In this document: positions 44,858 to 55,475 of the stretch, piece by piece
Numbering within the stretch: the stretch's first letter is position 1
Layout: each line of letters opens with the position of its first letter
From: Datisca glomerata
Lineage: Eukaryota; Streptophyta; Magnoliopsida; Cucurbitales; Datiscaceae
Assembly (NCBI GenBank): GCA_003255025.1
Contig: QANY01000148.1
Span: 669,204-733,203 of the forward strand
DNA length: 64,000 nt
Direction of reading: 5' to 3'
Notes under the pieces: model-generated
Told to the model about the DNA's origin: nothing
Database searches by the model: none
Seen by the model: the letters and a program-made list of their open reading frames with translations, nothing else
Translations under genes and position numbers: made by a program

Positions 44858-47079
44858 TGTAGATACCATATTTTGTCCGACCAAATACGTTGAAAATACA
44901 TAATTTAATTTTTTTATCCATATACTAGTATAAGACTATGTATATGATTTTAAAAATAGCTCCTAGATTAAAATGAGAAAAATGGTCCAATGACTAAAAA
45001 AAATTAAAAAAGGAAAAAAATGATTAAAATGAAACCCTAAATTTACCTATAAATAGAGAGGAGGCGTTTACTTGGAGAATGTCATTTTTTTTAGAGAAAG
45101 AGAGGTCTAGAGAGAGAAGGAGATGATATCTTTTTTTAAGAGAGAGAGTGAGTGAGAAATAAGAGAGATTTTCCAAGATAGAGAGAGAGAAACATAGTTT
45201 ACATTTCTATTCATCTATTCATCTTCTCTCGTTCTTTTTCTTAAGGTAGTTTAAATTTATTGCATGTTTAGCTAACAATATATCTTGTTCATTATTCTTC
45301 ATCATCTCTCATCCATACCCATGTAGAGTATACTCTTTGTTTCATTTTTCATATATAAGTGTTTTTTCTCATTCTTCATCTTTTACTCTTAATCTTGAGT
45401 TTTATTTTCATGCATTGATGATTTTCTTACAAATTTGATAATAAGATATCATTGTCATCAATTTAATCAATGAGGATGATGATAAAGAACTTTGAAAAGT
45501 GCAAATAAACTTAATGTGAATCAACCTTTTAATGGGTTGAAAGTGTACATTTATTGTAAAACTTTCCTATGATAATTTCTCATACATTAAAATGCGTAAA
45601 AACATTTATATAAAGATTATGCAAATATTTAAGTTATAAATTTTTTTTAATGTTCTCACAAGTCTTTTCACTTTTTAAATCATGTTGCTATTTTAGTTAC
45701 ACTTGTTTGAACTAGCTACCATCCATGATCATTTGTTTATTATTTGATTAGCAATGAAGGAAGAAAAGAAATAATGGTAATTAGTGAACTAAGTAGTCCA
45801 AAATAAAAAAATGGTATATTCATATAAAAAAATTCTATTTTGAAATTTATTTGATCGTTTTTTTTACGTGACGCTTGGTTTAACTATTTACCGTCCATAT
45901 CTTTTGCTATTTTAATAATATTTATTAAAAAAAGAAATGGTAATTAGCAGATTACTTAATAAAAAATAAAGGTATACTTATATCAATTATGTTTTTTAGT
46001 ATATATATATTATTTTATGAAATCTTATATTTTCATATGCATAAAGAATTTAATATAATTTATTTTTATTGTAATTATATTACATTTTAAAAAAGGAAAA
46101 ACAATTAAAAAAAGTTCAACTTTCTCTAAAAGAGAGGGTGCTTCACCGTCTATTTTACAGAGGGTAGGATACTCTTCGTTAGCAACAGAGGATGTGACCT
46201 CCCCTGTTTTTCCTTTTCTTTTTTTATGTTTTCTATTTTTTCCTTTAATTTAATTTAATTTTTTTATTGCTATCATTAACACATGTAGAATCATATATTA
46301 ATTCCAATTCACACTTTTTCATTCTTCTTCTTTTACATTTTTTATTTTATACATCATCTTCAAATTTATCACATATTTTATCCTTCTTTTTAACTTTTAC
46401 TTTCCCCATCTTTCCTTTTTTATAATTGGTGTTCTTCTTATTTCTTATTTATTCATGTATCATTGTCATATAAATCATGCTTATAATGTGATTTTTATCA
46501 CATTCTCTTATCATTAGAGTTAATGTTCATAGATGTGTGGATTATAACCTTACCGAGTAGATTTAAAATTTGTTAATTTGATTATTAGTTTTTCATTAAA
46601 AATTTCTATGATGGACTTTGAGTCTTTTGGGATACCAAACTTCTCGAACTACTGAGGTGAAGATCTATTTTGGAATACCGAGAATGACTCCAATAATTAT
46701 TGATTTAAAAAAATATAAATAAATTTTTTCAATGGTCTTTGTGCCACCCATTAAATGTCATTAATTTTGTCCATTTTTTATGATACAAAATGTACCAAAT
46801 GAGACATTCAAAAATGAATTTATTCAACCTTATTTTTTAAAATACACTTTGGATAGCATTTCATTGAATTTGGCAACCAATTTAACAATAGGTGTTGTGG
46901 AGTGCTAAAACCTTCCCCACACACAAATGACTCTCTCACCAACTTTGAGTTTTCATAGACCAAATTTTTTTTTTTAAAATTGAGTGAACAACCACACCCT
47001 ATAATGATTTGTGGCGACTCCGAATTTTTTTTAAATAATTTTTCAATTGCTGCTTCGTATCGCATGCACGTTTGCAACA
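44858..47079 (+). repeat. 3' LTR of element D (2222 bp)
   Basis: Starts TGTAGATACCATATTTTGTC and ends TTTGCAACA. TATA box TATAAATAG at 45048-45056. It carries a segment with GAGGG/CCCTC words at 46130-46205 that the 5' LTR lacks at the equivalent place (~32140). Confidence 0.93.
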
Positions 47080-47084
47080 ACAAT

Positions 47085-47381
47085 CAATAGAAGTATAACT
47101 CAAAAATGATTGAATAACATAGTGTTTTTATTGTTACGGCTTGATGCTTGCATTTACAAGTATGGGAGTATATTCCTTGAAATACAAATAGGTTTAGTCA
47201 AAGATAGCTCGAAAAAAACGGGAGATAAAGTGTGGCAATGTGGTGTCTAGGCCTTTGTTACACCAAGCATGGAAGCTTTCATATCTTCTATTTGCCTCAA
47301 GATGCCTTCCCTCCTCAGCTTGCATCACCTCCTTTTTATAGGCGTGGATGGGGAATTTTGGCTCCAATTCAAATGAGTTTT
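47085..47381 (+). other. Host sequence left of Copia F, part of an interrupted frame
   Basis: An ORF starts at 47232 and is open up to the insertion point at 47381. Joined to 51974 (without F and one TSD copy) it stays in phase and ends at the TGA at 52226-52228, giving 134 residues. The product has no domain I recognise. It may be a disrupted gene or a chance frame. Confidence 0.4.
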
Positions 47382-47604
47382 TGTAAACTAAAAACTCACT
47401 TGAAATATTTAACTTTTGTATTCCTCTAAGTTGTGTTTTCCAATGAACTCAACAAGGCTTTTATATAGACTCTACTCTTGCCAAAAAAACTGAAAAATAA
47501 TTAAATCTATCACCCATTGGCCTTTTATGTTTCCACTAACTTCTAAATTGTAACTTCTAATTGAAAAAACCCACTAAAACATAACATTTAATGTTTATTC
47601 AACA
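47382..47604 (-). repeat. 3' LTR of element F (223 bp)
   Basis: Aligned base by base with 51688-51968 apart from two deletions (~19 and ~39 bp) and about five substitutions. Confidence 0.95.
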
Positions 47605-47619
47605 AAACTCCCCCATAAA

Positions 47620-48250
47620 CTTAAATGCTTCTACCATCCGTCATGCCAATCATTTTCTTGCATTTGTCGAGAAGTACTTTCGGTAGCGGTTTTGTGAAGA
47701 TATCTGCAACTTGATCCTGACTTGCCACATGCACCAATTCCACACTTCCTTCCTTCACATGATTTCGGATAAAGTGAAAACGAACGTCAATGTGTTTGCT
47801 TCTTTCATGGTTCACTGGATTCTTTGCCAACTCAATTGCTTATTTGTTGTCAACTTGAATCACGGTTGTAGCTAGTTGCTTTAGCTCCATCTTGCTCAAC
47901 AAATTTCTAAGCCATATCGCATGACATACACACCAAGATGCTGCCACATATTCAGCTTCACACGTCAAGAGCGTCACGATCGGTTGCTTCTTTGAAAGCC
48001 AAGTAAATGCAGTATCTCCCATAAAGAACACATATCCCGATGTACTTTTCTGATCGTCTATGACTTCGCACCAATTGCTGTCGGAGTAGCCAACCAACTT
48101 GTAATCTTCTACTTTCGAGTAGAACAACCCGAGTGACACCGTTCCTTGGATGTACCGTAGGATTCGCTTCACCGCCTTCCAATGTGAATAAATCGGCTCC
48201 TCCATGAACCGACTTATAATACCGACACTTAATGAAAGATCCGACCTTGT
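47620..48250 (-). pseudogene. Copia RNase H region of element F
   Basis: Contains LVGYSDSNWCEVIDDQKSTS (family 'GYSDSDWAgd.ddRkSTSG'), FTWLSKKQPIVTLLTCEAEY, and then AKNPVNHERSKHIDVRFHFI and VADIFTKPLPK at 47621-47830. A stop at ~47837 (VDNK-stop) and the changes of SDSDW to SDSNW and STCEAEY to LTCEAEY mark decay. Confidence 0.93.
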
Positions 48251-49060
48251 GCATGTGAGATAGCGAAGGCTTCCTACCAAACTCTGGTATCTACTCGCAT
48301 CGACACGTTCTCCTCCATCGAACTTCGAGAGTTTTGCACCTGGTTCCATTGGTGTTGATACCGAGTTGCAATTTTCCATCTTGTAATTCTTCAAAATCTC
48401 TTTTGTATATGTCTCCTGTGATACAAAAATACCTGTCTCTACTTGTCTAACTTCCAAACCAAGGAAAAACTTCATCAAGCCCAAATCTGTCATCTCAAAT
48501 TCCCATGTCATTGTACCCTTAAACTCTTCTATCATCTCATCATTGTTTCCCATAAAAATGAGGTCATCGACATAAAGAGCAACAAATACACGTTACCTCC
48601 ATTCTTCTTTGCGTAAAGGGCATGCTCGTAGGGACATTGCTTGAACCCGTTCTCCTTGAAATATGTATCGATACGTGTATTCCATGCCCGCGGTACTTGC
48701 TTCAACCCGTAAAGCGCCTTCTTCAATTTTAGCACCTTCTTCTCTTCTCTGATTTTCATGAACCCGAGTGGTTATTCGATGTAGACATCTTCTTCGAGCA
48801 CACCATTCAAGAATGCCGACTTGACATCCATTTGAAATATTTGCCATTTGAATTGAGCAGCTTGTGAAATGAGTAATCAGATTGTCTCCATTCTTGCAAC
48901 AGGAGCAAACACCTCGTCATAGTCGATTCATATCTTTTGCTTGTATCCCTTTGCAACAAGTCCCGCCTTGTACTGTTCTATCTCACCTTGAGCATTCATC
49001 TTTTTCTTGAACACCCACTTCACACCAATAGGCTGACTGCCTTTCAGCAATTATGCTAGC
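48251..49060 (-). pseudogene. Copia reverse transcriptase (RVT_2) of element F
   Basis: KLKKALYGLKQVPRAWNTRI and FKQCPYEHALYAKKNGGNV (48590-48759) precede a one-base frame change at ~48595. The catalytic LYVDDLIFMGNN follows in the next frame and joins the frame 47840-48553 (EMTDLGLMKFFLGLEVRQ, SLVGSLRYLTCTRSDLSLSV). The N-terminal part (about 48770-49060) has stops. Confidence 0.93.
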
Positions 49061-49560
49061 TCCCATATGTTGTTGCGGTCAATCGCCTTAATCTCCTCGT
49101 TCATGGAAGTTTGCAACTTCTTGTCTGGCACCGCTTCTTCAAAGCTAATATTTTCAGCATCTGCCAAAAGACATACAAGGTGTACCTCATTTGTCGCATC
49201 ATACAAATCTTGCAAACTTTGCATTTTTGGTTGTTGTGGTTCATCTTCATCATCGGTAGTTTCAGACTTTGTTGGTATACTTGTTGGTGCAATGACTGAT
49301 GATTCTCCAACGTCGATGCTAACCTCCGTCGAATTGTTCCAGTCCCACTCGCTTGCTTCATTTACTCGCACATCACGACTCACCATCACCTTCTTGCTTA
49401 TCGGGTCGAGTAGCTTGTACCCTTTTGTCTTCTCATCATACCCAATAAAAATATACCTTCTGTTTTTATCTTCGAGCTTAATTCTTCGTTGATCCGGTAC
49501 GTGTGCATAAGCCACACTACCGAATACTTTTAGATGAGAAACTGTCATCTTTTGTCCGCT
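49051..49560 (-). pseudogene. Linker between integrase and RT of element F
   Basis: The 165-codon frame includes SHLKVFGSVAYAHVPDQRRI and DKNRRYIFIGYDEKTKGYKL, the standard Copia post-integrase block, then an acidic linker and AIDRNNIWELA, where RT starts. Confidence 0.93.
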
Positions 49561-50283
49561 CCATGCCTCTTATGGTGTTTGATCATCTAACTTCACATGT
49601 GGACATCGATTTTGTACATAGATGGAACATTGCACGACTTCTGCCCAGAATTCCTTCGCCATCTTCTTGCTCTTGAGCATTGATCGAACCATGTCGAGAA
49701 TAGTCTGATTCTTCCTCTCGGCCACACCGTTTTGTTGAGGAGAGTACGGTGCGGTTAGAAATCTCATTATGCCTTGCTCCTCGCAATACTCCATGAAAGC
49801 CGTCGAAGTATACTCGCCACCTATATCGGATTGTACGGCTTTGATATGTCTACCAGATGCCTTCTGCACCATCACTTTGAACTATTTGAACACCTCGAAT
49901 GCCTCGGATTTTTCTTTCAGAAAATAAACCCAAGTTTTCCGTGAGAAATCATCGATAAAGGTAATGAAGTACCTTTTACCACTGAAAGATTCAGGGGTGA
50001 TTGGGCCACATATGTCGGTATGAATCAAATTGAGAGTATGTCTAGCTCGATATTCTGCCTTCTTTTGAAACGAGGTTCTCGCTTGCTTGCCAAGCACACA
50101 TTCTTCATAAAATTTTCCATCATAGTCCATGTCTGGCAGCCCGTGCACCATGTTCTTCTTTGCTAACTCTTTTTGACCACCTTGATGTAGGTGACCAAAG
50201 CGGAGATGCCACAGCGACACCTTGTCTTCTACGTTGACTTGTAAACACTTTTCTCGCACGCTTCTCAAATTCAGTTTGTACAT
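49561..50283 (-). pseudogene. Copia GAG_pre-integrase and integrase of element F
   Basis: WHLRFGHLHQGGQKELAKKN is the HxxxxH part of the zinc-binding head. FSGKRYFITFIDDFSRKTWV carries the second Asp region, and FLTAPYSPQQNGVAERKNQT carries the catalytic Glu. Stops at ~49879 and 49568 split it into two frames. The DD35E residues visible are intact. Confidence 0.93.
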
Positions 50284-50292
50284 CTGATTTCT

Positions 50293-50640
50293 TCACATCT
50301 CGACTAGAGCAACCAGACGCCCTTGCTTGTCTTTCAAGTGTAGTACTCGGTCTTTTAAAAGTATCGAGTAACCTTTCTCCGTGAGTTGCCCCATACTCAA
50401 AATGTTGGTCTTGAGGTCTGGTACGTAATAAACATCTTGGATTGACCCTATTAAGCCATCCTTTTGTAAGTAACAAATCGTACCTTGACCTTCGACCTCC
50501 ACCTTTGATGCATCTCCAAATGACACATGACCATCTTCAATCTTTTGCATCTCTTTGAATAGGTACTCGTGGCCGCACATATGGTTGCTTGCCCCTGAGT
50601 CGAGGTATCACAGAGTGTCATTGTTGATGTTGACTTCATT
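50293..50640 (-). pseudogene. Copia protease of element F
   Basis: YLDSGASNHMCGHEYLF shows the intact D-S-G active site (about 50580-50606), preceded by a stop where Trp is usual. LIGSIQDVYYVPDLKTNILS follows at ~50400. Confidence 0.9.
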
Positions 50641-50689
50641 TTGAGCCATCAAGAGAAGGCCTTCATTTTCGTCTTCCAAGACTAGGTTG

Positions 50690-51670
50690 GTTGTTTCTTC
50701 CACCTTTTTATTGGCTCGACAATCTTTTGCAAAATGCCCCACGTTACCACAATTATAACATTTGTCGGAGTTGCAATCCTTCCCATAGTGACCATACTTG
50801 TAACACTTGTAGCACTCGATGTTAGAATAGTTCGACCGACCGCCTCTTCCTCGACCGCGTCCTCTTCCACGCCAATTTGGTTGGCTCGACTGTCCCTTCT
50901 CCTTATAGTACCTCTCATGGCTGCTGCCTTGACCGCCGCGACCATTTTCACAACTTCCACGGCCACGCCCTCTACCTCAGAAATTTTGAGAGTAGAATAC
51001 CTTTTCGTCTTTGATTGACGCCTTGGTTTGAAGTGCTTGCTCGAGTGTCTCCTCCTTTTTTTTTCTTCTTACGTTGTTCGTGTGCCTCGAGAGAACCGGC
51101 AAGCTCATCGACTGTGAGCGTGGCAAGGTCCTTTGATTCTTCTATTGCGCACACAACATTCTCAAAATTGTCGGTTAATGATCTCAAAATCGTTTCCACA
51201 ACTTTCGCATCGGTTAACGTTTCACCATTACGAATGAGTTGGTTCACCACGGCTTGTACACGCGTGATGTAGTCAGATACACTTTCCGACTCCTTCATCT
51301 TCATGCTCTCCAACTCGCCACGAAGAGTTTGGAAACGCACTTGCTTGACTCAGCCGGCTCCTTTGAACACTTTTGCTAAAATGTCCCACGCTTCTTTTGA
51401 AGTAGTTGCACCAGTAATCTTCTCAAAACCCGACTCATCAACGGCTCGGAACAACATGTATAACACCGTCTTATCCTTCGCTCGAGCCTCTTTCAACGCC
51501 TTGTTTTGAGCCGCGGTATATCCCGTGGTATTTGTTGGTTCTTCAAAACCTTCTTCGACCACCTCCCATGCATCTTGAGAGCCGAGAAGAGCTTTCATTT
51601 GAATACACCAGTTCTCGTAGTTCGCCTTCATTAGTCGTGGTAGCGGCATTTGACCCGTCACATTCGTCAT
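50690..51670 (-). pseudogene. Copia gag with zinc knuckles of element F
   Basis: Gag starts at the ATG at 51670 (MTNVTGQMPLPRLMKANYEN, then WCIQMKALLGSQDAWEVVEE) just after the PBS. It continues through the UBN2 region (VSDYITRVQAVVNQLIRNGE, ETILRSLTDNFENVVCAIEE) with a stop at ~51347. Zinc-knuckle coding sequence lies at 50700-50830 (CYNCGNVGHFAKDC-type in a frame different from the Arg/Gly-rich one). Nucleocapsid protein of the element. Confidence 0.9.
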
Positions 51671-51685
51671 TGGCTCTGATACCAA
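51671..51685 (-). promoter_or_regulatory. Primer-binding site of element F
   Basis: TTGGTATCAGAGCCA on the - strand complements the 3' end of plant initiator tRNA-Met, 2 bp inside the 5' LTR. Confidence 0.93.
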
Positions 51686-51687
51686 TT

Positions 51688-51968
51688 TGTAAACTAAAAA
51701 CTCACTAGTAAACTTAAAACTCACTTGAAATATTTAACTTTTGTATTCCTCTAAGTTGTGTTTTCCAATGAACTCAACAAAGCTTTTATATAGACTCTAC
51801 TCTTGCCAAAAAAACTGAAAAATAATTAAATCTATCACCCCTTGGCCTTTCATCTACAAACCTTTCATCTACAAAGACTCTTGAACTTTTATGTTTCCAC
51901 TAACTTCTAAATTTTAACTTCTAATTGAAAAAACCCACTAAAACATAAGATTTAATGTTTATTCAACA
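51688..51968 (-). repeat. 5' LTR of element F (281 bp)
   Basis: TG...CA ends. A TATATAAA-type box (- strand, about 51793-51785) lies in U3. It is longer than the 3' LTR owing to a duplicated AACT(T)AAAACTCACT block and a TTTCATCTACAAA duplication. Confidence 0.95.
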
Positions 51969-51973
51969 GTTTT

Positions 51974-52500
51974 GGTATCAAAATCTCTTGTGCATACATT
52001 GGCATGACATTTGTCGTTGATTCGTCCTCGGGGGTGAGGGCTTGTCGTTCAAGGTTGCCTCTTTGTGGTCCTCGGGTGCTTTCTTATTTTGGACAGGAAA
52101 ACTCTGGACTCTTGCAACTTCTTTCTCTTTTTGGAGTCTTCCGTCATGAACCTTTCACGACATCATTTTCATCTCTTAGTTGTCCAATAGCCTTTCTTAC
52201 ATTTGTTGTGGGTACAGAGTCATCTTGATGTTGATGGCTTTAGAAGAAGCTTTGCATGGGTTTCGCATTGTGAGCTCATTTTGTTGAGTTTGCTTGGCTC
52301 TCTGGCTTGTGAAAGTCCAATCAGTATTTCTTGACTTGAGAAGATGGGATTATTTGGCTTGCGTTGCATATCCAGATCAAATCCTATTGCTTGTTTCAGA
52401 CACTAGCTTGGCGTGTGGGCTACTCAAAAAGTTCAACTTGGCTATTACCAATTGGGTTTGCGCTTCACTAGTCACCGGATTTTGGGAACCAACAAACATA
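51974..52500 (+). other. Host sequence right of Copia F
   Basis: Continues the frame from 47232-47381 to a stop at 52226-52228. Beyond that, locally GC-richer non-coding sequence with short frames and no domain. Confidence 0.35.
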
Positions 52501-52584
52501 AGATCATAAAGACCGGTCTGATTGTTTGTTTTCTTACAAATTTTAAGTGGTTGAAGTTTATTCTTAGTATTAAAAAAATTAAAA

Positions 52585-52694
52585 AAATCAAATTAAATCA
52601 ACAATAACAATAACAAAGTCTTAGACTTTTCAACTCATATGAAAATCAAATTAAATCAACAATAACAAAGTTTTAGAATTTTCAACTCATATAA
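52585..52694. repeat. Direct tandem duplication, ~55-65 bp x 2
   Basis: AATCAAATTAAATCAACAAT...TTTTCAACTCATAT occurs twice, the first copy with an extra AACAAT. Confidence 0.8.
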
Positions 52695-52770
52695 ATGTAC
52701 TATGCATCAATTATCTTTTACTTCTTGAGTAAGTTTTTCTTGAGTAAGTTTTACTTCATTTGAACCATAA

Positions 52771-52920
52771 GGAGGTGTACTGGTTAGACCATGGGTTTGC
52801 GACTCACATGTCACGAGTTCGAGCATGCCCATGACAACTAGAGTTTTACTTGACCGTTAACTTTAGAACATGTAAGATTAGTCGGCCGCAAGCCCAAATA
52901 CATGGATAATCAAAAAAAAA
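52771..52920 (+). repeat. tRNA-derived SINE-like element
   Basis: An A-box-like GTACTGGTTAGACCATGG (52777-52794) and a B-box-like GAGTTCGAGC (52815-52824) are followed by ~95 bp of unrelated body ending in CAAAAAAAAA (52911-52920). The layout fits a short polymerase III-driven SINE. No clear flanking duplication. Confidence 0.5.
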
Positions 52921-52924
52921 TCAA

Positions 52925-53440
52925 CCCATTTTGTACAATTACTTAATTTTCAGACCTTTTGTATTATGCTTGTTAGTACTCTTAACGATATGTCTTAAAT
53001 ATATTCAATTAGATTATCACTTTTATTTATATTTCATCCAATATGTCTCTTTATGTTCATTTTTTATTTATATTTCATTCGGTCAATTCATTTTTTATAA
53101 TTATTCCAAGCTACTTTATGTTTTATCAATAACTCATTTTTATTGATGTTCTCAACATATATATTTGATAATAATCAATTGATTACATCAATAATTAATT
53201 ATCTTGTTCTTTATTTTTTTATTAAATAGTAATTATGATTGTGTAATTACTCTATTATAATCAAATTAATAAACAAATGTAATAGAAAATAACATTTCAT
53301 AAGAAATCATAGAATACATTATGGTGACAATTAAAATGTCAAAATAAGCTATGCATATTAATTAATATCAAATTTCTTAGGTGAGGCAAATCAAAATGTC
53401 ACATGAATTTTGTACCTAAAAGAAGGCAACAACCTGTTAG
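52925..53440. other. AT-rich spacer, nothing recognisable
   Basis: Long T/A runs; the 71-codon frame at 52931-53146 is low-complexity. Confidence 0.4.
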
Positions 53441-53559
53441 TGCATGTTAAGGTCTCAAAACACTCCTCTCTCAATCTTGATCAAGAGAGGAAGATGGTGT
53501 TGGCCTAGCCAAGGCCTTGCTACTAGCTTAAATCAGTGGGGCTTTCACCTTGATTGAGG

Positions 53560-53663
53560 GCTCCTAATCCTACTCAGGTTGACTCTTGGCATTGGAATCT
53601 GGATGCTGGTGGTATTTTCTCTATAAGAAAGACTTATTCTGCTCTGATAAAGCATAAACCCAA
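53560..53663 (+). pseudogene. LINE (L1) reverse-transcriptase C-terminal remnant
   Basis: Translation VDSWHWNLDAGGIFSIRKTY resembles the 'DxWxWxxdxxGxFSVKsaY' block that precedes the zf-RVT region of plant LINEs. Only ~35 codons are seen. Confidence 0.4.
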
Positions 53664-53717
53664 GGTTAGTTAGTCAAACTAATATGGTTTTTAGGTTCTA
53701 TACCAAAGTGTTCTTTC

Positions 53718-53944
53718 ATACCCTGGCTTGCAATCCTCGATAAACTAGCAACAAAATACCATGTTGTCCAATAGTGTCCTACATCTAATGCAGCTTGTAT
53801 CTTCTGTACTGAGTAGAAACTGCCCCATATTTTTTTAATACAAAAGTACAAGAACACTGCTTCTGGCTTATCAGAATAGATGTAACATCCACTGTAATGC
53901 CCATTCATGGGATTCTTTCCTTGTCCGGTTACAAAATATGTCCC
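53718..53944 (-). pseudogene. Orphan exon-like ORF of unknown identity
   Basis: On the - strand an acceptor-like ATGATTTTGCAG is followed at 53944 by a frame open to 53666. It includes GQGKNPMNGHYSGCYIYSD and AVFLYFCIKKIWGSFYSVQ, with amino-acid composition typical of real protein rather than AT-rich noise. A donor-like AGG/GTATGA occurs at about 53718. I cannot name the parent protein. It lies among TE debris, so a captured or leftover exon is likely. Confidence 0.4.
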
Positions 53945-54059
53945 CTGCAAAATCATGTATCTCTTTATGTGTTAAACTCATATTTTCTGTTTTTATCTAC
54001 TATTTGTAAATAAAAGTTGCTAAAACGTTGAAACCATGCTCTAGGAGCTTGAGTAGGCT

Positions 54060-54480
54060 GTAAATAGCTTTATGAAGTTGACAAACATGTGATGGTTCAG
54101 TCAAACTAGCAAAGCCAGGTGATTGCTGCATTTATACTTCTTTAGTGAGAACACCAAGAAGGAAGACACTTTTAACATCACGATGACAAATATACCATTA
54201 TTTGGTGAGTGCTAGAGTAAGAATAGGCGTATTTTCACAGGCTTAACAACAAGACTGAATGTATCAGTAAAATCAATTCCAAGTTGTTGTGAATAGCCTT
54301 TGGCAACTACTCGAGCATTTTATCTTTCAACCAATCCAACAATATGACATTTGATGCGATAAACTCATTTATATCCAACAACATTCATATGGAATTGTGG
54401 TGGAACAAGTGTCCAAGTCTTATTATTTATTAAAGCTTAATACTTATACGGCATGACTCCTACCAAACATGGATCCTTCA
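54060..54480 (-). pseudogene. Copia reverse-transcriptase fragment
   Basis: - strand text includes KTWTLVPPQFHMNVVGYK, VYRIK and ARVVAKGYSQQLGIDFTDTF followed by LVVKPVKI, the start of RVT_2 (W.LVPxP...vvGxKWVyriKxxxdGsveRyKARLVAKGYxQxxGiDyxeTFSPVvKp). Stops replace Trp and Tyr. An isolated old fragment without LTRs. Confidence 0.85.
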
Positions 54481-54511
54481 CAGCAAGCTTATAAGATTGT
54501 GATTCAAATTT

Positions 54512-54720
54512 CACTACTACAAAAATGGACTATAATGATAGTTGGGTATTAGAGTTTATGCAGTTTTCTTAAACATGTCATATTAAAAAATGCGCTAGAA
54601 TGGAAACTCTTTTTAGCTAACATGGTAGTTTTTACATAAACTATCATGATATGTTTATCTACTTTGACAGTAACATTTTAAAAGGTGATAAATATTTGAG
54701 TTAATATTATAGGATCCCAT
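54512..54720 (+). mobile_element. Possible CACTA-type terminus
   Basis: CACTACTACAAAAATGGACT at 54512 resembles a CACTA end, followed by inverted CATGATAG/CTATCATG words to ~54660. The opposite end was not found. Confidence 0.3.
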
Positions 54721-55160
54721 GTACTTTGACTCCCTAAAATTTATACTATTCCCTATTAACCCTCCAACTTTCTCTATCCATCAAGTTACGCTCCCTGACT
54801 GTCAAATGGCTATTAAATAATCACATGCACGACACATGCCTAATTTTATTTTCTAATTTTATCCATTTCTTCAACCTTATAAGCTACCCATTCCATATCT
54901 TTTTCATCAAAAAAGCAGCCACAATTGCATCTCCTTCTTCATTGATTTATCAAAATTTTGACAAATTCTCCACCAGTTTCATCACTGGTTTGGGTTTAAT
55001 CTCCGTAAGATTCAGTTTCAGTTTTCATCAATCATTTTTATTTTTCTCCTTCATGAATAAATTTGGTTATTTTTCTAATTGATTTCTATCAAATTTTTAC
55101 AGTTTTTCTTTTATCCAAAATTACTTCATCAAGCAGTACTTCTGTTTCTAGAGGGTTAAG

Positions 55161-55400
55161 AAATTTTGTTATTGCGGTTTAAGAGCTCCATTAAGCATAT
55201 CTACGACGCATGAAAATCCAGGTGGAGGGTTTTTTGGTTGTGCTCAATGGCAGAAAGGGTTCGATTATAGTTATTTTGAATGGTATGATGTTCCAGTAAA
55301 AAATTATGGGGTTATGAAGGTAGAAGAGGAAGTTAGACAACTGAATGAGAACTATGCAATCTTCTTTGCTCATAATGCCATAAATCACTTACATAATTGA
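55161..55400 (+). pseudogene. GRF-type zinc-finger ORF remnant
   Basis: KFCYCGLRAPLSISTTHENP followed by GGGFFGCAQWQKGFDYSYFE and WYD matches the GRF zinc finger (CxCG...R.....NPGRxFxGC......CxxFxWxD). The fourth metal-binding Cys is replaced by Ser (DYSYF), and the NPGR Arg by Gly. The frame runs to the TGA at 55398-55400; no start codon fits upstream. Plant genomes contain many small GRF proteins, some carried with transposons. Confidence 0.75.
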
Positions 55401-55475
55401 CTCACATAATTAATAAAACTTGTTCTTTGGGGCTGCTGCATATTTCTCCTTTCCTTTTTGTTGGCGTTGACAGGT

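Larger units (their letters stand above)
30908..47079 (+). mobile_element. Tat-like Ty3/Gypsy retrotransposon D, full length with nested insertion
   Basis: LTRs 30908-33080 and 44858-47079 both start TGTAGATACC and end in CA. The element is flanked by the 5-bp duplication ACAAT (30903-30907 and 47080-47084). On the + strand come PBS, leader, gag (DUF7745-like plus retrotrans_gag plus zinc finger), protease, then a - strand Gypsy element (E) in place of RT and RNase H, then integrase, a repeat-rich 3' region and a polypurine tract. All frames contain stops or frameshifts. Element A is the same family but keeps a gag coiled coil that D has lost. Confidence 0.95.
47382..51968 (-). mobile_element. 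Ty1/Copia retrotransposon F, recent insertion
   Basis: LTRs 47382-47604 (3') and 51688-51968 (5') have TG...CA ends, and the element is flanked by the 5-bp duplication GTTTT (47377-47381 and 51969-51973). The iMet primer-binding site TTGGTATCAGAGCC and the polypurine tract ATGGGGGAGTTT are both present at the expected places. On the - strand: gag, zinc knuckles, protease, integrase, RT, RNase H in Copia order. LTRs differ by only a handful of substitutions plus two indels, so insertion was fairly recent, yet several stops and frameshifts disable the polyprotein. Confidence 0.97.

Noticed and set aside
50682..50966. Arg/Gly/Val-rich ORF
   Set aside because: Wrong-frame reading of the zinc-knuckle part of Copia F gag.
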